A DNA stretch of 64,000 bases from Pseudomonadota bacterium (GCA_018241725.1 JAFEDI010000046.1:62001-126000), one strand, 5' to 3'; shown: positions 46,466 to 57,190, numbered from the stretch's first letter. Notes: generated by a model not told the origin, from the letters alone. Made by a program: numbers and translations.

Positions 46466-47965
46466 ATGAAGAAGCGCTTTCGCCTGACGAACCTCGCCAT
46501 CGCCCTGCTTTTCGGCGCAAGCGCCAGTGCGGCGCAGTTGCCGGATCTGGGCGAAGCATCGGCGGCCATCGTCAGCCCGCAGATGGAACAGACCCTCGGC
46601 GCCCAGAGCATGCAGAGTCTGCATGCCAGCGGTGCCTGGCTCGACGACCCGGAAGTCAATGCCTATCTGGAAAACCTGGGGCGGCGCCTGCTGCAGGGCG
46701 ATCCCGAGACTGCCCGCGAACCCTTCGAGTTCTTCGCCGTCGCATCCAACGAACTCAACGCCTTCGCCCTGCCCGGCGGACATGTGGGCGTCAATACCGC
46801 CCTGATCCTCGCCACGCAAAGCGAAAGCGAGCTGGCCTCGGTAATGGCCCACGAAATCAGCCATGTCTCCCAGCACCACATCGCGCGCCAGATCGCCGGC
46901 CAGGCGGGCAACCAGGCCCTGTCCATCGCAGCGATGCTCGGCGCCCTCATCGCGGCGGGCACCGGCAACGGCCAGGCCGCAATGGCAGCAATGACGGGAG
47001 TCGGTGCGGCCCAGATACAGAGCCAGATCAATTACACGCGCGAGCATGAACAGGAAGCCGACCGCATCGGCTTTCAACTGCTGACGAACGCTGGCTTCGA
47101 CCCGCGCGCCATGGCCAGCTTTTTCGAGCGCCTCCAGCAGGCTACCCGCCTGGCCGACTCCGCCAGCGTCCCCTCCTACCTGCGGACCCACCCACTAACC
47201 CACGAACGTATTGCCGAGGCACAGGACCGGGCATTCGCCAGCACCTACAAGCAGGTGCCGGACAGCCAGGAATACAACCTTGTCCGCGCCCTGCTGCGCA
47301 GCTATGAAGGCCAGCCGCGGGACGCCGTGGCCCGTTTCACCACTGACCTGCAGGAAGGCCGCTACCGGGATCACAACGCCCTCCGCTACGGCCTAGCCGC
47401 TGCCTATCTGCGCGCGCAGGATTTCACCGCCGCCCAGCAGGAGCTCGCCGGGCTGGAACGGGACAGGGTCCATCACCCGATGATCGAGGCGCTCGCCGGC
47501 CAAGTGCTCACCCAGTCTGGACAAGACGGCGTTGCCCGACTGCGCTACGAAGCCGCGCTGAAACGCTATCCCGGCCATCTGCAACTGGTCTACGACTACC
47601 CCCGTCTGCTGATCAAGACCCGTGACTTCGGAGCTGCGCTCCAGTTTGCCGAGGCGCATCTCGTACAGCGCCCGCAGGACCCCGATCTACACCAGATCGC
47701 AGCGGAAGCTGCCGCGGCCCAGGGCCTCAACCAGAAGTCGCATCTCCACCAAGGGGAGTACTACTCCGTCATCGGCAACACCCGCAGCGCCCTCGAACAG
47801 TTCGAACTGGCATTGAAGAGCGCGGATGGCGACCAGCGCGACCAGCTCATCGTGGAAAGCCGGCTCGACGCGCTCCGTGCCAGGCAGAAGGAAGAGCAGC
47901 AAACCAGGGGGATGGCCGCCAAACACGCGGAAAAATTCTCTTTACCGGCATTTACAGGCAGATGA
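46466..47965 (+). CDS. bepA: M48 metalloprotease with TPR repeats (BepA type)
   Basis: 499 aa from MKKRFRLTNLAIALLFGASASA (signal peptide). Zinc site HEISH at 129-133 and third-ligand motif EAD at 197-199. The C-terminal half is built of TPR-like helices (YNLVRALLRSYEGQPRDAVARF, AALQFAEAHLVQRPQDPDLHQI). BepA degrades stalled LptD and helps BAM substrates. A longer reading from 45110 is only the antisense of cpxA. It is preceded by the triple TTTAC site. The last codons overlap the second CpxR-like site. Confidence 0.9.
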   Translation: MKKRFRLTNLAIALLFGASASAAQLPDLGEASAAIVSPQMEQTLGAQSMQSLHASGAWLDDPEVNAYLENLGRRLLQGDPETAREPFEFFAVASNELNAFALPGGHVGVNTALILATQSESELASVMAHEISHVSQHHIARQIAGQAGNQALSIAAMLGALIAAGTGNGQAAMAAMTGVGAAQIQSQINYTREHEQEADRIGFQLLTNAGFDPRAMASFFERLQQATRLADSASVPSYLRTHPLTHERIAEAQDRAFASTYKQVPDSQEYNLVRALLRSYEGQPRDAVARFTTDLQEGRYRDHNALRYGLAAAYLRAQDFTAAQQELAGLERDRVHHPMIEALAGQVLTQSGQDGVARLRYEAALKRYPGHLQLVYDYPRLLIKTRDFGAALQFAEAHLVQRPQDPDLHQIAAEAAAAQGLNQKSHLHQGEYYSVIGNTRSALEQFELALKSADGDQRDQLIVESRLDALRARQKEEQQTRGMAAKHAEKFSLPAFTGR

Positions 47966-47976
47966 CTGCCCTTTAC
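47941..47976. promoter_or_regulatory. CpxR-box-like site upstream of the CpxP/Spy gene
   Basis: TTTAC at 47941 and 47951 (5-bp spacing) and a third at 47972. The first pair lies in the last codons of bepA, 94 bp before the cpxP-like ATG. It has the same spacing and orientation as the site at 46368. Confidence 0.65.
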
Positions 47977-48048
47977 CCGGTTCGCCGCGAGAATTTCAGT
48001 CATCAGGTTGATCCCCCTGATGTACCCCATCAACGTTTGGAGACTGCA

Positions 48049-48588
48049 ATGAAACTGCCTCGAAATCTTCTTTCCGCCCTGCTGGTGAGCATCGGCATCG
48101 CCGCCCTTCCCTTCGCCGTCCAGGCAGGTGGGGCCGGCGGACACTGCAATGGACCAGCTCAACATGGGTTTGGGCCAGGGATGGAGTTCGGCATGCACGG
48201 CGACGGCATTCCCCCGCTCCCATTCCTGCGCGACCTGAACCTGACCGAAGGCCAGCGGGACCAGATCTTCAAGATCTTCCACGAACAGGCCCCAGCGGTC
48301 CGGGAGAAGGCCAAGGAGATCCGCAAGAGCCATGAGGAGCTCCGCGCGCTCACCTTCTCGGCCCAGTACGACGAAGCCAAGGTCAAGGCACTTGCCGAGC
48401 AAGGCGCCAAGGCCGCAGCCGAAATGGCCGAACTCCGCGCAGCGAATCTGAACAAGGTCTATCAGATTCTGACCCCGGAACAGCGCAAGAAGGCGGATGA
48501 GCGCAAGGCCGAATTCGAAGCCCGCGGCTTCCGTCATCCGCAGCTCCCGCCCCCCGCGGACGGCCGCGCTCCGGCACGGCGTGGCTGA
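48049..48588 (+). CDS. CpxP/Spy-family periplasmic stress protein
   Basis: 179 aa from MKLPRNLLSALLVSIGIAAL; signal peptide to about QAG. The two family LTxxQ motifs are at 65-69 (LTEGQ) and 141-145 (LTPEQ), in an all-helical cradle fold. The N-terminal region is rich in Gly, His and Met (HGFGPGMEFGMHGDG), which may bind metal. CpxP tones down CpxA; Spy is an ATP-independent chaperone. The operator and position next to cpxRA suggest CpxR control. A start at 47962 is not supported. Confidence 0.85.
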   Translation: MKLPRNLLSALLVSIGIAALPFAVQAGGAGGHCNGPAQHGFGPGMEFGMHGDGIPPLPFLRDLNLTEGQRDQIFKIFHEQAPAVREKAKEIRKSHEELRALTFSAQYDEAKVKALAEQGAKAAAEMAELRAANLNKVYQILTPEQRKKADERKAEFEARGFRHPQLPPPADGRAPARRG

Positions 48589-48641
48589 GCGATCCGTTCC
48601 CGCACACGTGCCCCGGGTCCGGCAGGCTTTTCGTCCATGAA

Positions 48642-48679
48642 CCAACCAGATCGCCGGAGTGCGATCTGGTTGGCACCTT
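48642..48679 (+). terminator. Terminator after the CpxP/Spy gene
   Basis: 13-bp stem CCAACCAGATCGC / GCGATCTGGTTGG (48642-48654, 48661-48673), loop CGGAGT, then CACCTTTTC. The T run is short. Confidence 0.75.
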
Positions 48680-48732
48680 TTCAGTGGCCACCCGGCCCGA
48701 TGCTGAAACCCACTTTTTTCAACTCATAAGGA

Positions 48733-49203
48733 ATGCACCCGATGCGCGACCTCGATCCAATTGACCGAAACATCCTCGACCACCTGCAACAGGACGGTCG
48801 CATCACCATGACCGATCTGGCCACGCGCATCGGTCTGTCGGCCACGCCCTGTACCGAACGGGTCCGCCGGCTGGAGCGTGAAGGCTTCATCACCGGCTAT
48901 CATGCCCACCTGAACCCCCATGCGCTGGGCCTGAAACTGCTTGTCTTTGTCGAAATCCGCCTCAGCGCGAAATGCGAGGAGATTTTCGACAAGGTCAAAC
49001 AAGAACTGCTGAAGATTCCGTCGGTAATGGAGTGCCACATGGTCTCCGGAGACTTCGATTATCTCGTCAAGGCCCGGCTCGCCGAAATGCACGACTACCG
49101 CAAGCTGTTGAGCAGCATCCTCCACCAACTGCCGCCCCACGCAGACTCCCGCAGCTATGTGGTGATGGAGGAACTGAAGGAAAGCCTTTACGTGGCCCCC
49201 TGA
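48733..49203 (+). CDS. Lrp/AsnC-family transcriptional regulator
   Basis: 156 aa. N-terminal HTH (DRNILDHLQQDGRITMTDLATRIGLSATPCTERVRRLEREG) quoted here by its parts: RITMTDLATRIGLS then CTERVRRLE; the C-terminal RAM domain has MVSGDFDYLVKARL. It closely resembles global Lrp. It may sense leucine or another amino acid. A link to the amino-acid genes putA and dadA is plausible but unproven. The start could also be the ATG at 48742 (MRDLDPID). Confidence 0.93.
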   Translation: MHPMRDLDPIDRNILDHLQQDGRITMTDLATRIGLSATPCTERVRRLEREGFITGYHAHLNPHALGLKLLVFVEIRLSAKCEEIFDKVKQELLKIPSVMECHMVSGDFDYLVKARLAEMHDYRKLLSSILHQLPPHADSRSYVVMEELKESLYVAP

Positions 49204-49248
49204 CGGTCAGGCCACACCAGGAAAGCTGCGCGTAGACGAGGGCCGCCG

Positions 49249-50337
49249 TCAATCCGCTGCCGGAGCAGCCACGCCCTCCAACCCCAACAACTCTTCCATC
49301 CGGTACAGGACGGCCTCATCCTTCACCACGCTGCGCAGCCATTCATGCAGAGGCATGCGCCCCCATCGGACAGCCTTGTCGGCCAAGTAGGCCACCGGAC
49401 TGTGGGGCTCGGTCTGCCGGAAATACGTAGCGATCAGTTCGAGCTGATGAATGGCCTGGAGACGCGAATGGATAGTCTGCACGTGGAACTCCACTCCGGC
49501 CCCACCGCCAGGACTCCATTGCTGAACGGGGACATGAAGGGAGCCAGGCTTGGCTCCGGCCGGCTCTTCCACTGCACCGCTTTCTCCGCCTGCTCCCAGA
49601 TATGGCCTGATACTTCTAGAAAGATCATCCAGGACATCGAGGCTGACACCGAATGACGGGCCGGACTCGCCCATCCGGGCATCGAGAAAGGTACGCAGCC
49701 CCTGCATGCAGGCCGTGAGGCGCTCGATCTCGCCGAGATTATCGACGAGATGCTGCCTCGGCGTGTCACGCATAGCAGCATCGAGGGTAGCCAGCACATC
49801 GCCGGAGCGCCCTCCGTCGGACTCACGTCCCGACTGTTGCGCATCCGCAGCACGACTCCGCGCCCGCTCCCGGCCCAGCAGGCTGAAGACTCCCTTCGGT
49901 GAGTATGACAAGGGAAGCTCCCGCAGCAACCGCGTCGTCTGCGCCAGCCACCAGCTGAACACACCGGCCCGCGACTCCTGATTTCCATCCTCCTCCTGCA
50001 GAGGATGCAGCGCGTCCCAGAAGTGCTCGCACAGACCGAGCAGAAGCTCGTAGCCGTCGGCCAGGCCAGCCAAGCCGTCACGCTTGCAGCGGGCTTCGGC
50101 AAACCAAGCGGCAACGCGCAGATCCTTGGTTCGGTGAGCCAGCAGCTCCGAACTCAGGCGTATGACAGCGGCCCAATCCGCCTCTTTGAGCTCCACCACC
50201 CATTCACCCTGGGCGAGAGTCGGATCGTCGAAACGCCGCGCCTCCTGGAGCGCATCGAACTCCGCAGAGAAGGACAAGTCTTCGCCACATGGGCCATCGG
50301 GGTCGTCAAGCGGGTACAGCAGTTCGGCAAGATTCAT
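49249..50337 (-). CDS. tssA: Type VI secretion protein TssA (ImpA N-terminal family)
   Basis: 362 aa from the ATG at 50337. ImpA-N domain over the first about 110 residues (LLYPLDDPDGPCGEDLSF, FDDPTLAQGEW, KEADWAAVIRLSSELL). The C-terminal part has QLELIATYFRQTEPHSPVAYLADKAVRWGRMPLHEWL, the family end signature quoted by its halves. TssA caps or organises the T6SS sheath baseplate. No other tss gene is within the window, so this is an isolated copy or the edge of a displaced cluster. Confidence 0.88.
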   Translation of the reverse strand: MNLAELLYPLDDPDGPCGEDLSFSAEFDALQEARRFDDPTLAQGEWVVELKEADWAAVIRLSSELLAHRTKDLRVAAWFAEARCKRDGLAGLADGYELLLGLCEHFWDALHPLQEEDGNQESRAGVFSWWLAQTTRLLRELPLSYSPKGVFSLLGRERARSRAADAQQSGRESDGGRSGDVLATLDAAMRDTPRQHLVDNLGEIERLTACMQGLRTFLDARMGESGPSFGVSLDVLDDLSRSIRPYLGAGGESGAVEEPAGAKPGSLHVPVQQWSPGGGAGVEFHVQTIHSRLQAIHQLELIATYFRQTEPHSPVAYLADKAVRWGRMPLHEWLRSVVKDEAVLYRMEELLGLEGVAAPAAD

Positions 50338-50492
50338 CAAGGCCTCCGTCAAGGGATCGGGGAAGGCCCAGATAATGCACAACAAATATTCTTACGTCAT
50401 CACCAAAATCAAACTCGACCGCTTGAGCACTCGTGCTAGGCAGACTCGATGCCCAACGCGCAACGGCAGTGAGCATGGTACGACCCAAACAG

Positions 50493-50517
50493 AAAGGGGC
50501 GCCATATACGCCCCTTT
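50493..50517 (-). terminator. Terminator after tatC
   Basis: 9-bp stem AAAGGGGCG / CGCCCCTTT (50493-50501, 50509-50517) six bp past the tatC stop; the T run on the minus strand is short. Confidence 0.7.
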
Positions 50518-50522
50518 GCTTG

Positions 50523-51260
50523 TCATTCAGCTGCAGCCTCTACACGCCCCTTGCTGACGAAGCGCGCCAGGAATATACCGAGCTCGTACAGCAGGCACAT
50601 CGGGATGGCGAGCATGAGTTGGGAAACGACATCCGGCGGCGTAACGACGGCGGCAACGATGAAGGCCCCCACGATCACGTAGGGGCGCGCCTCCTTGAGC
50701 TTGGCCACATCCACCACGCCCATCTTGGTCAGGATGATGACAAAGATGGGCACCTCGAAAGTGATGCCGAAGGCCAGAAACATGGACATCACAAAGGAAA
50801 GGTACTGCTCTATGTCCGGCGCCGGCGTGATGCTCTTCGGCGCAAAGGTGGCGATGAACTTGAAGACGGTGCCGAAGACGAAGAAGTAACAGAACGCCAT
50901 CCCCGCCACGAAGAGCACCGTACTGCCAATCACCAGCGGCAGGGCCAGACGCTTCTCATGGGCATACAACCCCGGCGCTATGAAAGCCCAGGCCTGATAG
51001 AGCAGGAAGGGCAAGGCAATGACGAAGGCCACCATGAGAGTGACCTTCATCGGGACGAAGAACGGTGTGACGACGCCAGTGGCGATCATGCGGGTGCCTT
51101 CGGGCAGGGCCTGCATCATCGGATGGGCGAGAACGTCGTAGATATCTCCGGCCCAGGGCATCAGGCAGGCGAAGACGACCACCAGCGCAACCACGCAGCG
51201 CAGCAGGCGGTCGCGCAGTTCGATGAGGTGGGAGATGAAACTGTCTTCCTGAACGCTCAT
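50523..51260 (-). CDS. tatC: Sec-independent translocase subunit TatC
   Basis: 245 aa with six transmembrane helices. N-terminal FISHLIELRDRLLR holds the signal-recognising Glu; later FVIALPFLLYQAWAFIAPGLY and FGITFEVPIFVIIL are typical. It recognises the twin-Arg signal. The start overlaps tatB (ATGA). The Rieske protein petA in this window is a likely substrate. Confidence 0.97.
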   Translation of the reverse strand: MSVQEDSFISHLIELRDRLLRCVVALVVVFACLMPWAGDIYDVLAHPMMQALPEGTRMIATGVVTPFFVPMKVTLMVAFVIALPFLLYQAWAFIAPGLYAHEKRLALPLVIGSTVLFVAGMAFCYFFVFGTVFKFIATFAPKSITPAPDIEQYLSFVMSMFLAFGITFEVPIFVIILTKMGVVDVAKLKEARPYVIVGAFIVAAVVTPPDVVSQLMLAIPMCLLYELGIFLARFVSKGRVEAAAE

Positions 51261-51745
51261 GTTGTCTTGGAACTCTTGGATGCAGGTTCAGGACGGTCGA
51301 TTTCGAGGGCCAATTGGCGCTCGTCCAGTTCGGGATCGGGCATCACCATCGTATCGGGCATGGTATCTGCATCCAACGGCCTCGTGACAGACACAGCCGG
51401 CTCTCCGACGGGATCAGCCGAAGCCTTGAAGCTGCTCTCCAGATCGGCAACAGCCGACGAGGCGGACCGCAGGGACGATGCAACGCCGCTTTCGATTCCG
51501 GCGACCTCGCTCCGGACCGTGGATTCGAATTCCATCGCCGACTTGCGGGCTTCTTCCTGCAGGCGCTTGAGTTCGTCGAGCTGCATCTCGCGGTTGATGT
51601 CCGATTTGACGTCGGCCACATAGCGCTGCAGACGCCCGAGGAGGTGTCCGGTCGTTCGCGCCACCTTGGGCAGACGCTCGGGCCCGAGTACCAACAGGGC
51701 TACGATACCGATGACTACGAGTTCAGAAAAACCGATGTCGAACAT
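51257..51745 (-). CDS. tatB: Sec-independent translocase subunit TatB
   Basis: 162 aa. Single N-terminal membrane helix and hinge (MFDIGFSELVVIGIVALLVL then GPERLPKVART), amphipathic helix, then a long acidic tail. It forms the receptor with TatC. It overlaps tatC by 4 bp and is 104 bp from tatA. Confidence 0.95.
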   Translation of the reverse strand: MFDIGFSELVVIGIVALLVLGPERLPKVARTTGHLLGRLQRYVADVKSDINREMQLDELKRLQEEARKSAMEFESTVRSEVAGIESGVASSLRSASSAVADLESSFKASADPVGEPAVSVTRPLDADTMPDTMVMPDPELDERQLALEIDRPEPASKSSKTT

Positions 51746-51797
51746 TCCATCCGCCTAAGGAGAGTGAGCGCTGATCGCGGGCGCAAGGCGCCAGAAA

Positions 51798-51823
51798 CGA
51801 AAAAAGGGGCGTGATGCGCCCCT
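51798..51823 (-). terminator. Intrinsic terminator between tatA and tatB
   Basis: 7-bp stem AGGGGCG / CGCCCCT (51805-51811, 51817-51823); on the minus strand a run of T then CGTTTC follows. Within the tat operon, so it probably attenuates. Confidence 0.75.
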
Positions 51824-51849
51824 CCTCCGCGACTGACGCGGGAACGGGA

Positions 51850-52077
51850 TCAGGACTTGTTCTTTTCCCGCGCTTCCGCGTCGATGGTTTGACCGCCGCC
51901 AGAGGCGATCTTCTGGTTCGCGTCGCCGGCACCCTGGTCGGCATCACGCATGCCTTCCTTGAAGCCTTTGACCGCCCCACCGAGATCCTGCCCGATGTTG
52001 CGCAGCTTCTTGGTGCCGAACACGAGCATCACGATCACCAGAACGATCAGCCAGTGCCAAATGCTGAATGAACCCAT
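51850..52077 (-). CDS. tatA: Sec-independent translocase subunit TatA
   Basis: 75 aa: [20 protein letters not shown] membrane helix, FG hinge, then [20 protein letters not shown] amphipathic helix. TatA multimerises to form the pore. Downstream of hinT by 18 bp and upstream of tatBC past a terminator, which fits TatA being needed in excess. Confidence 0.96.
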   Translation of the reverse strand: MGSFSIWHWLIVLVIVMLVFGTKKLRNIGQDLGGAVKGFKEGMRDADQGAGDANQKIASGGGQTIDAEAREKNKS

Positions 52078-52095
52078 TCAAAAATCTCCTTGAAA

Positions 52096-52443
52096 CTACC
52101 GTTTAAGCATCGGCCCGACCGGCTCTTGCCCACCAACGATGTGCATGTGCACATGCATGACTTCCTGCCCGCCGACGCGACCGGTATTGATGATGGACCG
52201 GAAGCCGTCGGGACTTCCTTGATCGGCGGCAATCTGATTGGCCAGGACGAGCATCTTGCCGAAAACGGGGATGTCTTCCGGCGTGGCGTGTGCCAACGAC
52301 GTGACATGCTTCTTCGGGATGACCAGCACGTGGACCGGACGCTGAGGCTGAATGTCCTTGAAAGCCAGCACCTCGTCGTCTTCGTAGACCTTTGCCGCAG
52401 GAATTTCGCCCCGGACGATACGGCAGAACAGACAGTCTTGCAT
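52096..52443 (-). CDS. hinT: HIT-family nucleotide hydrolase (HinT)
   Basis: 115 aa from MQDCLFCRIVRGEIPA. Zinc-like CxxC at CLFC; histidine triad HVHMHIVGG. HinT-type enzymes hydrolyse adenosine phosphoramidates. It follows hisE after 13 bp. Conserved between hisE and tatA in this lineage. Confidence 0.93.
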   Translation of the reverse strand: MQDCLFCRIVRGEIPAAKVYEDDEVLAFKDIQPQRPVHVLVIPKKHVTSLAHATPEDIPVFGKMLVLANQIAADQGSPDGFRSIINTGRVGGQEVMHVHMHIVGGQEPVGPMLKR

Positions 52444-52456
52444 CGCGAAAATTCCC

Positions 52457-52783
52457 TTACTTGGCGCTGCGGGCCTTCTTCTCGTCGATACCCGACACGC
52501 CTTCGCGGCGGCGGAACTCTGCGAGCACGTCGTCCACCGACAGCCCATAGTGGGCCAGCAGGACCATGGTGTGGAACCACAGGTCGGTGACTTCCCACAC
52601 CACGTGCAGCAAATCCTTGTCCTTGGCCGCCATGATGGTCTCGGCAGCTTCCTCGGCAACCTTCTTGCAGATGGCGTCGGTGCCCTTGTGGAACAGGCTG
52701 GAAACATAAGAGGAATCGGGGCTGGCTTCCTTGCGCTCCGCAAGGGTTTGCGCCACCCGGTGCAGCACTTCGATGTCGATCAT
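52457..52783 (-). CDS. hisE: Phosphoribosyl-ATP pyrophosphatase
   Basis: 108 aa, MazG-like helical domain: [26 protein letters not shown] and [18 protein letters not shown] hold the metal-binding acidic residues. It removes pyrophosphate from PR-ATP in histidine synthesis (step 2). It is separate from hisI, as in most betaproteobacteria; the two overlap by 4 bp. Confidence 0.95.
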   Translation of the reverse strand: MIDIEVLHRVAQTLAERKEASPDSSYVSSLFHKGTDAICKKVAEEAAETIMAAKDKDLLHVVWEVTDLWFHTMVLLAHYGLSVDDVLAEFRRREGVSGIDEKKARSAK

Positions 52784-53172
52784 TTGTATATGTCCTTCGG
52801 GTCTTTGAGAACCGGTTCGACAGCCTCCCAGCGGCCGTCAGCGAAGTATTTCTGGAAGAAGCAGCTGCGCCGCCCGGTGTGACAGGCAATACCACCGACC
52901 TGCTCGATCTTCAGGAGCACCACGTCGTTGTCACAATCGACGCGGATCTCACGGATCTTCTGCGTGTGGCCGGACTCCTCGCCCTTGTGCCAGAGACGCC
53001 CGCGGGAGCGCGAGAAATACACGGCTTCGCCGAGTTCCGCGGTCTTGGCCAATGCCTCACGGTTCATCCACGCGAACATCAGCACATCACCGGTTTCGGC
53101 GTCCTGGGCGATGGCCGGGATAAGCCCGTCCTTGTCCCAAGCCAGTTCGTCCAGCCAGGCAGAATTGCTCAC
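52780..53172 (-). CDS. hisI: Phosphoribosyl-AMP cyclohydrolase
   Basis: 130 aa. Metal-binding DCDNDVV motif and zinc Cys in [13 protein letters not shown]. Opens the adenine ring of PR-AMP (step 3). It overlaps hisF and hisE by 4 bp each. Confidence 0.95.
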   Translation of the reverse strand: MSNSAWLDELAWDKDGLIPAIAQDAETGDVLMFAWMNREALAKTAELGEAVYFSRSRGRLWHKGEESGHTQKIREIRVDCDNDVVLLKIEQVGGIACHTGRRSCFFQKYFADGRWEAVEPVLKDPKDIYK

Positions 53173-53927
53173 AGGCGCACCTCGATACCGCGGGCACGCA
53201 TCAATTCCTTGGCCTCCCGCACGGTGTGATCACCGAAATGGAAGATGCTGGCAGCCAGTACAGCGTCCGCCCGCCCCTTGGTCACACCATCAGCCAGATG
53301 GTCGAGACTGCCGACACCGCCACTGGCGATGACCGGAATGGACACTGCATCGGACACCGCGCGGGTCAGCTCCAGGTCAAAACCGTTCTTGGTGCCGTCC
53401 CGGTCCATGCTGGTAAGCAGGATCTCGCCGGCACCGAGGGACTCGATGCGTCGCGCCCATTCGATGGCGTCGAGGCCAGTGCGGTTGCGCCCGCCATGGG
53501 TGAACACCTCCCACTTGCCCGGTGCCACCTGTTTTGCGTCGATGGCCACCACGATGCACTGGCTACCGACCTTGCCGGACGCATCGGCCACCACCTGCGG
53601 GTTATTCACCGCCGCGGTGTTGATGCTGACCTTGTCGGCGCCGGCATTGAGCAGGCGACGTACGTCATCGACGGTCCGCACACCGCCACCGACGGTGAGC
53701 GGAATGAAGACTTGCTCGGCAACCTGCTCGACCACGTGCAGGATGATGTTGCGGTCGTCGGAACTCGCGGTGATGTCGAGGAAGGTAATTTCGTCGGCAC
53801 CCTGCTCGTCATAGCGGCGGGCGACCTCAACCGGGTCGCCGGCATCGCGCAGTTCGACAAAATTGACGCCCTTGACGACGCGACCAGCGCTGACGTCAAG
53901 GCACGGAATGATGCGTTTGGCCAGCAT
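53169..53927 (-). CDS. hisF: Imidazole glycerol phosphate synthase cyclase subunit
   Basis: 252 aa (beta/alpha)8 barrel. Catalytic D11 in [12 protein letters not shown] and D at VVAIDAK; phosphate-binding IASGGVGS. Works as a complex with HisH (54743-55381) making IGP and AICAR. Confidence 0.97.
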   Translation of the reverse strand: MLAKRIIPCLDVSAGRVVKGVNFVELRDAGDPVEVARRYDEQGADEITFLDITASSDDRNIILHVVEQVAEQVFIPLTVGGGVRTVDDVRRLLNAGADKVSINTAAVNNPQVVADASGKVGSQCIVVAIDAKQVAPGKWEVFTHGGRNRTGLDAIEWARRIESLGAGEILLTSMDRDGTKNGFDLELTRAVSDAVSIPVIASGGVGSLDHLADGVTKGRADAVLAASIFHFGDHTVREAKELMRARGIEVRL

Positions 53928-53930
53928 GAA

Positions 53931-54677
53931 TCAGTCCGCCGGGCTCAGCTCGTCGGCGCGAGCCTGAGCGGCAGCGAAGTCCAGCGTGCCCTCGTAGATC
54001 GCACGGCCGGTGATGGCACCGGTGATGCCTTCGGACTCGACCGCACACAAGGCTTCCACGTCGGCCAGCGCCGCGATGCCGCCGCTGGCGATGACCGGAA
54101 TGCGCAGAGCCTGGGCCAGCTTGACGGTGGCCTCGATGTTCACGCCGGACAGCATGCCGTCACGGCCGATGTCCGTGTAGATGACGCCTTCGACACCGTA
54201 GTCCTCAAACTTCTTGGCGAGGTCCACGACGTCGTGGCCGGTCAGCTTGGACCAACCATCCACGGCCACCTTGCCGTCCTTGGCATCCAGGCCGACGATG
54301 ATGTGCCCAGGGAAGGCACTGCACGCGTCGTGCAGGAAGCCTGGGTTCTTCACCGCCGCGGTGCCAATGATCACGTAGCTGAGACCGGCATCGAGATAGC
54401 GCTCGATGGTGTCCAGGTCGCGGATGCCGCCACCCAACTGGACCGGGATCTCATCGCCGACTTCCTGCAGGATGGATTTGATCGCCGCTTCATTCTTCGG
54501 CTTACCGGCAAAGGCGCCGTTGAGGTCCACCAGGTGGAGGCGCCGGGCACCTTGGTCGGCCCAGTGGCGGGCCATCGCACGGGGATCTTCGGAGAAGACC
54601 GTGGCAGCGTCCATTTCGCCTTGTTTCAGGCGCACGCAGTGACCGTCCTTGAGGTCAATAGCGGGAATCAGCAGCAT
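53931..54677 (-). CDS. hisA: ProFAR isomerase
   Basis: 248 aa (beta/alpha)8 barrel with D8 ([16 protein letters not shown]) and [13 protein letters not shown]. It isomerises ProFAR to PRFAR (step 4). Three base pairs separate it from hisF. Confidence 0.97.
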   Translation of the reverse strand: MLLIPAIDLKDGHCVRLKQGEMDAATVFSEDPRAMARHWADQGARRLHLVDLNGAFAGKPKNEAAIKSILQEVGDEIPVQLGGGIRDLDTIERYLDAGLSYVIIGTAAVKNPGFLHDACSAFPGHIIVGLDAKDGKVAVDGWSKLTGHDVVDLAKKFEDYGVEGVIYTDIGRDGMLSGVNIEATVKLAQALRIPVIASGGIAALADVEALCAVESEGITGAITGRAIYEGTLDFAAAQARADELSPAD

Positions 54678-54742
54678 AAGAGGAAAGACGGTAAGGAGTT
54701 GAAACGGAATGCGGGATGACGAAAAGCCGCGCTTCAGGGATC

Positions 54743-55381
54743 TCAGGGATTCCAGATAACGAAGTTGGACAGCAGTTGCAGGCCCGCGTGCGCGCTCTTT
54801 TCCGGGTGGAATTGAATGGCGAAGATATTAGCCTGCGCTACCGCGCCGGTAAAGGGGATGCCGTAGTCAGTGGTCGCAGCCACGATGGAGGAATCTGCCG
54901 GATCGACGTAATAACTGTGAACATAATAGAAACGGGCGCCGTCCTCGATATTGGCCCACAGAGGATGAGCCTGTTTCTGCCACACCTCGTTCCAGCCCAT
55001 GTGCGGAACCTTCAGGCGCGAACCGTCGGCCGCCACCATTTTGTCGGCGGGGAAACGGCGCACTTCGCCACGGAAAATGCCGAGCCCCGGCACATTGCCT
55101 TCCTCGCTGTGCTCAAAGAGCATCTGCTGGCCGATGCAGATCCCCAGGAAGGGCTTGCTACGGGCCGCTTCGAGCACCGCCGGACGCAGGCCGCGGGCAT
55201 CCAGCTCGCGCATGCAGTCGGGCATCGCGCCCTGCCCCGGGAAAACCACCCGCTCAGCCGACAGCACTTCGGCCGGATCGGCGGTGACGACAACCTCAAC
55301 CCCGTCGGAGACGTGTTCGATGGCCTTGGCCACCGAACGCAGGTTGCCCATGCCGTAATCGATGATCGCGATCTTGCTCAC
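54743..55381 (-). CDS. hisH: Imidazole glycerol phosphate synthase glutaminase subunit
   Basis: 212 aa, class I glutamine amidotransferase. Nucleophile C82 in [12 protein letters not shown]; His-Glu at FHPEKS. It feeds ammonia to HisF. It overlaps hisB by 4 bp and is 65 bp from hisA. Confidence 0.96.
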   Translation of the reverse strand: MSKIAIIDYGMGNLRSVAKAIEHVSDGVEVVVTADPAEVLSAERVVFPGQGAMPDCMRELDARGLRPAVLEAARSKPFLGICIGQQMLFEHSEEGNVPGLGIFRGEVRRFPADKMVAADGSRLKVPHMGWNEVWQKQAHPLWANIEDGARFYYVHSYYVDPADSSIVAATTDYGIPFTGAVAQANIFAIQFHPEKSAHAGLQLLSNFVIWNP

Positions 55382-55965
55382 AGGGCCCCCTTCGTCGACG
55401 GCACCACGCCGGCCTGGCGCGGATCAGGCGTAACCGCCATGCGCAGCGCACGGCCGAAAGCCTTGAACACGGTTTCGCACTGATGGTGAGCGTTACGCCC
55501 CTTCAGGTTGTCGATATGCAGGCTGACACCAGCATGATTCACAAAGCCCTGGAAGAACTCGTACACCAGCTGGGTGTCCAGCGCACCGATCACGCCGGCA
55601 GTGAAGGGCACGTCGAACTCCAGGCCCGGACGGCCGGACAGATCGACGACGACCCGCGACAGGGCTTCATCGAGGGGCACGTAGGCATGACCGTAGCGAG
55701 TCAGGCCCTTCTTGTCGCCCAGCGCCTTCGCGAAGGCCTGACCGACGGTGATCCCGACGTCCTCGACGGTGTGATGGCCGTCGATGTGCAGGTCGCCGGT
55801 GGCTTCGATATCCAGATCGAAGCAGCCATGACGGGCGATCTGATCGAGCATGTGGTCGAAGAAACCGATACCGGTATTGAGCTGGCTCTTGCCCGAGCCG
55901 TCCAGGTCGACCCTGACCCGGATCTGCGTCTCAAGGGTATTGCGGGATATTTCGGCTTGCCGCAT
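55378..55965 (-). CDS. hisB: Imidazoleglycerol-phosphate dehydratase
   Basis: 195 aa, monofunctional IGPD with the two HHxxE-type metal motifs ([23 protein letters not shown] and [15 protein letters not shown]). No histidinol-phosphatase domain is fused, so that step needs a separate enzyme not in this window. First gene of hisBHAFIE; the promoter is on the minus strand at about 56014. Confidence 0.96.
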   Translation of the reverse strand: MRQAEISRNTLETQIRVRVDLDGSGKSQLNTGIGFFDHMLDQIARHGCFDLDIEATGDLHIDGHHTVEDVGITVGQAFAKALGDKKGLTRYGHAYVPLDEALSRVVVDLSGRPGLEFDVPFTAGVIGALDTQLVYEFFQGFVNHAGVSLHIDNLKGRNAHHQCETVFKAFGRALRMAVTPDPRQAGVVPSTKGAL

Positions 55966-56013
55966 TGCGCTTATTTCCAGAAAAACGGTGATGGACTTGG
56001 AACGAATGGGGCC

Positions 56014-56022
56014 ATGATAGCA
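56014..56022 (-). promoter_or_regulatory. Extended -10 promoter of hisB
   Basis: TGCTATCAT on the minus strand (TGnTATAAT-type), 49 bp upstream of the hisB start. A convincing -35 is absent. It lies in the 110-bp divergent spacer with hisC. Confidence 0.55.
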
Positions 56023-56075
56023 TCTAGCGTTTTTACAGTCCCTTGCGGCACTTAGCCGTGCTGCACCGACCTGCC

Positions 56076-57167
<1,092 letters not shown>

Positions 57168-57190
57168 TCTTTCAAGCGTCTGCGCCTACG

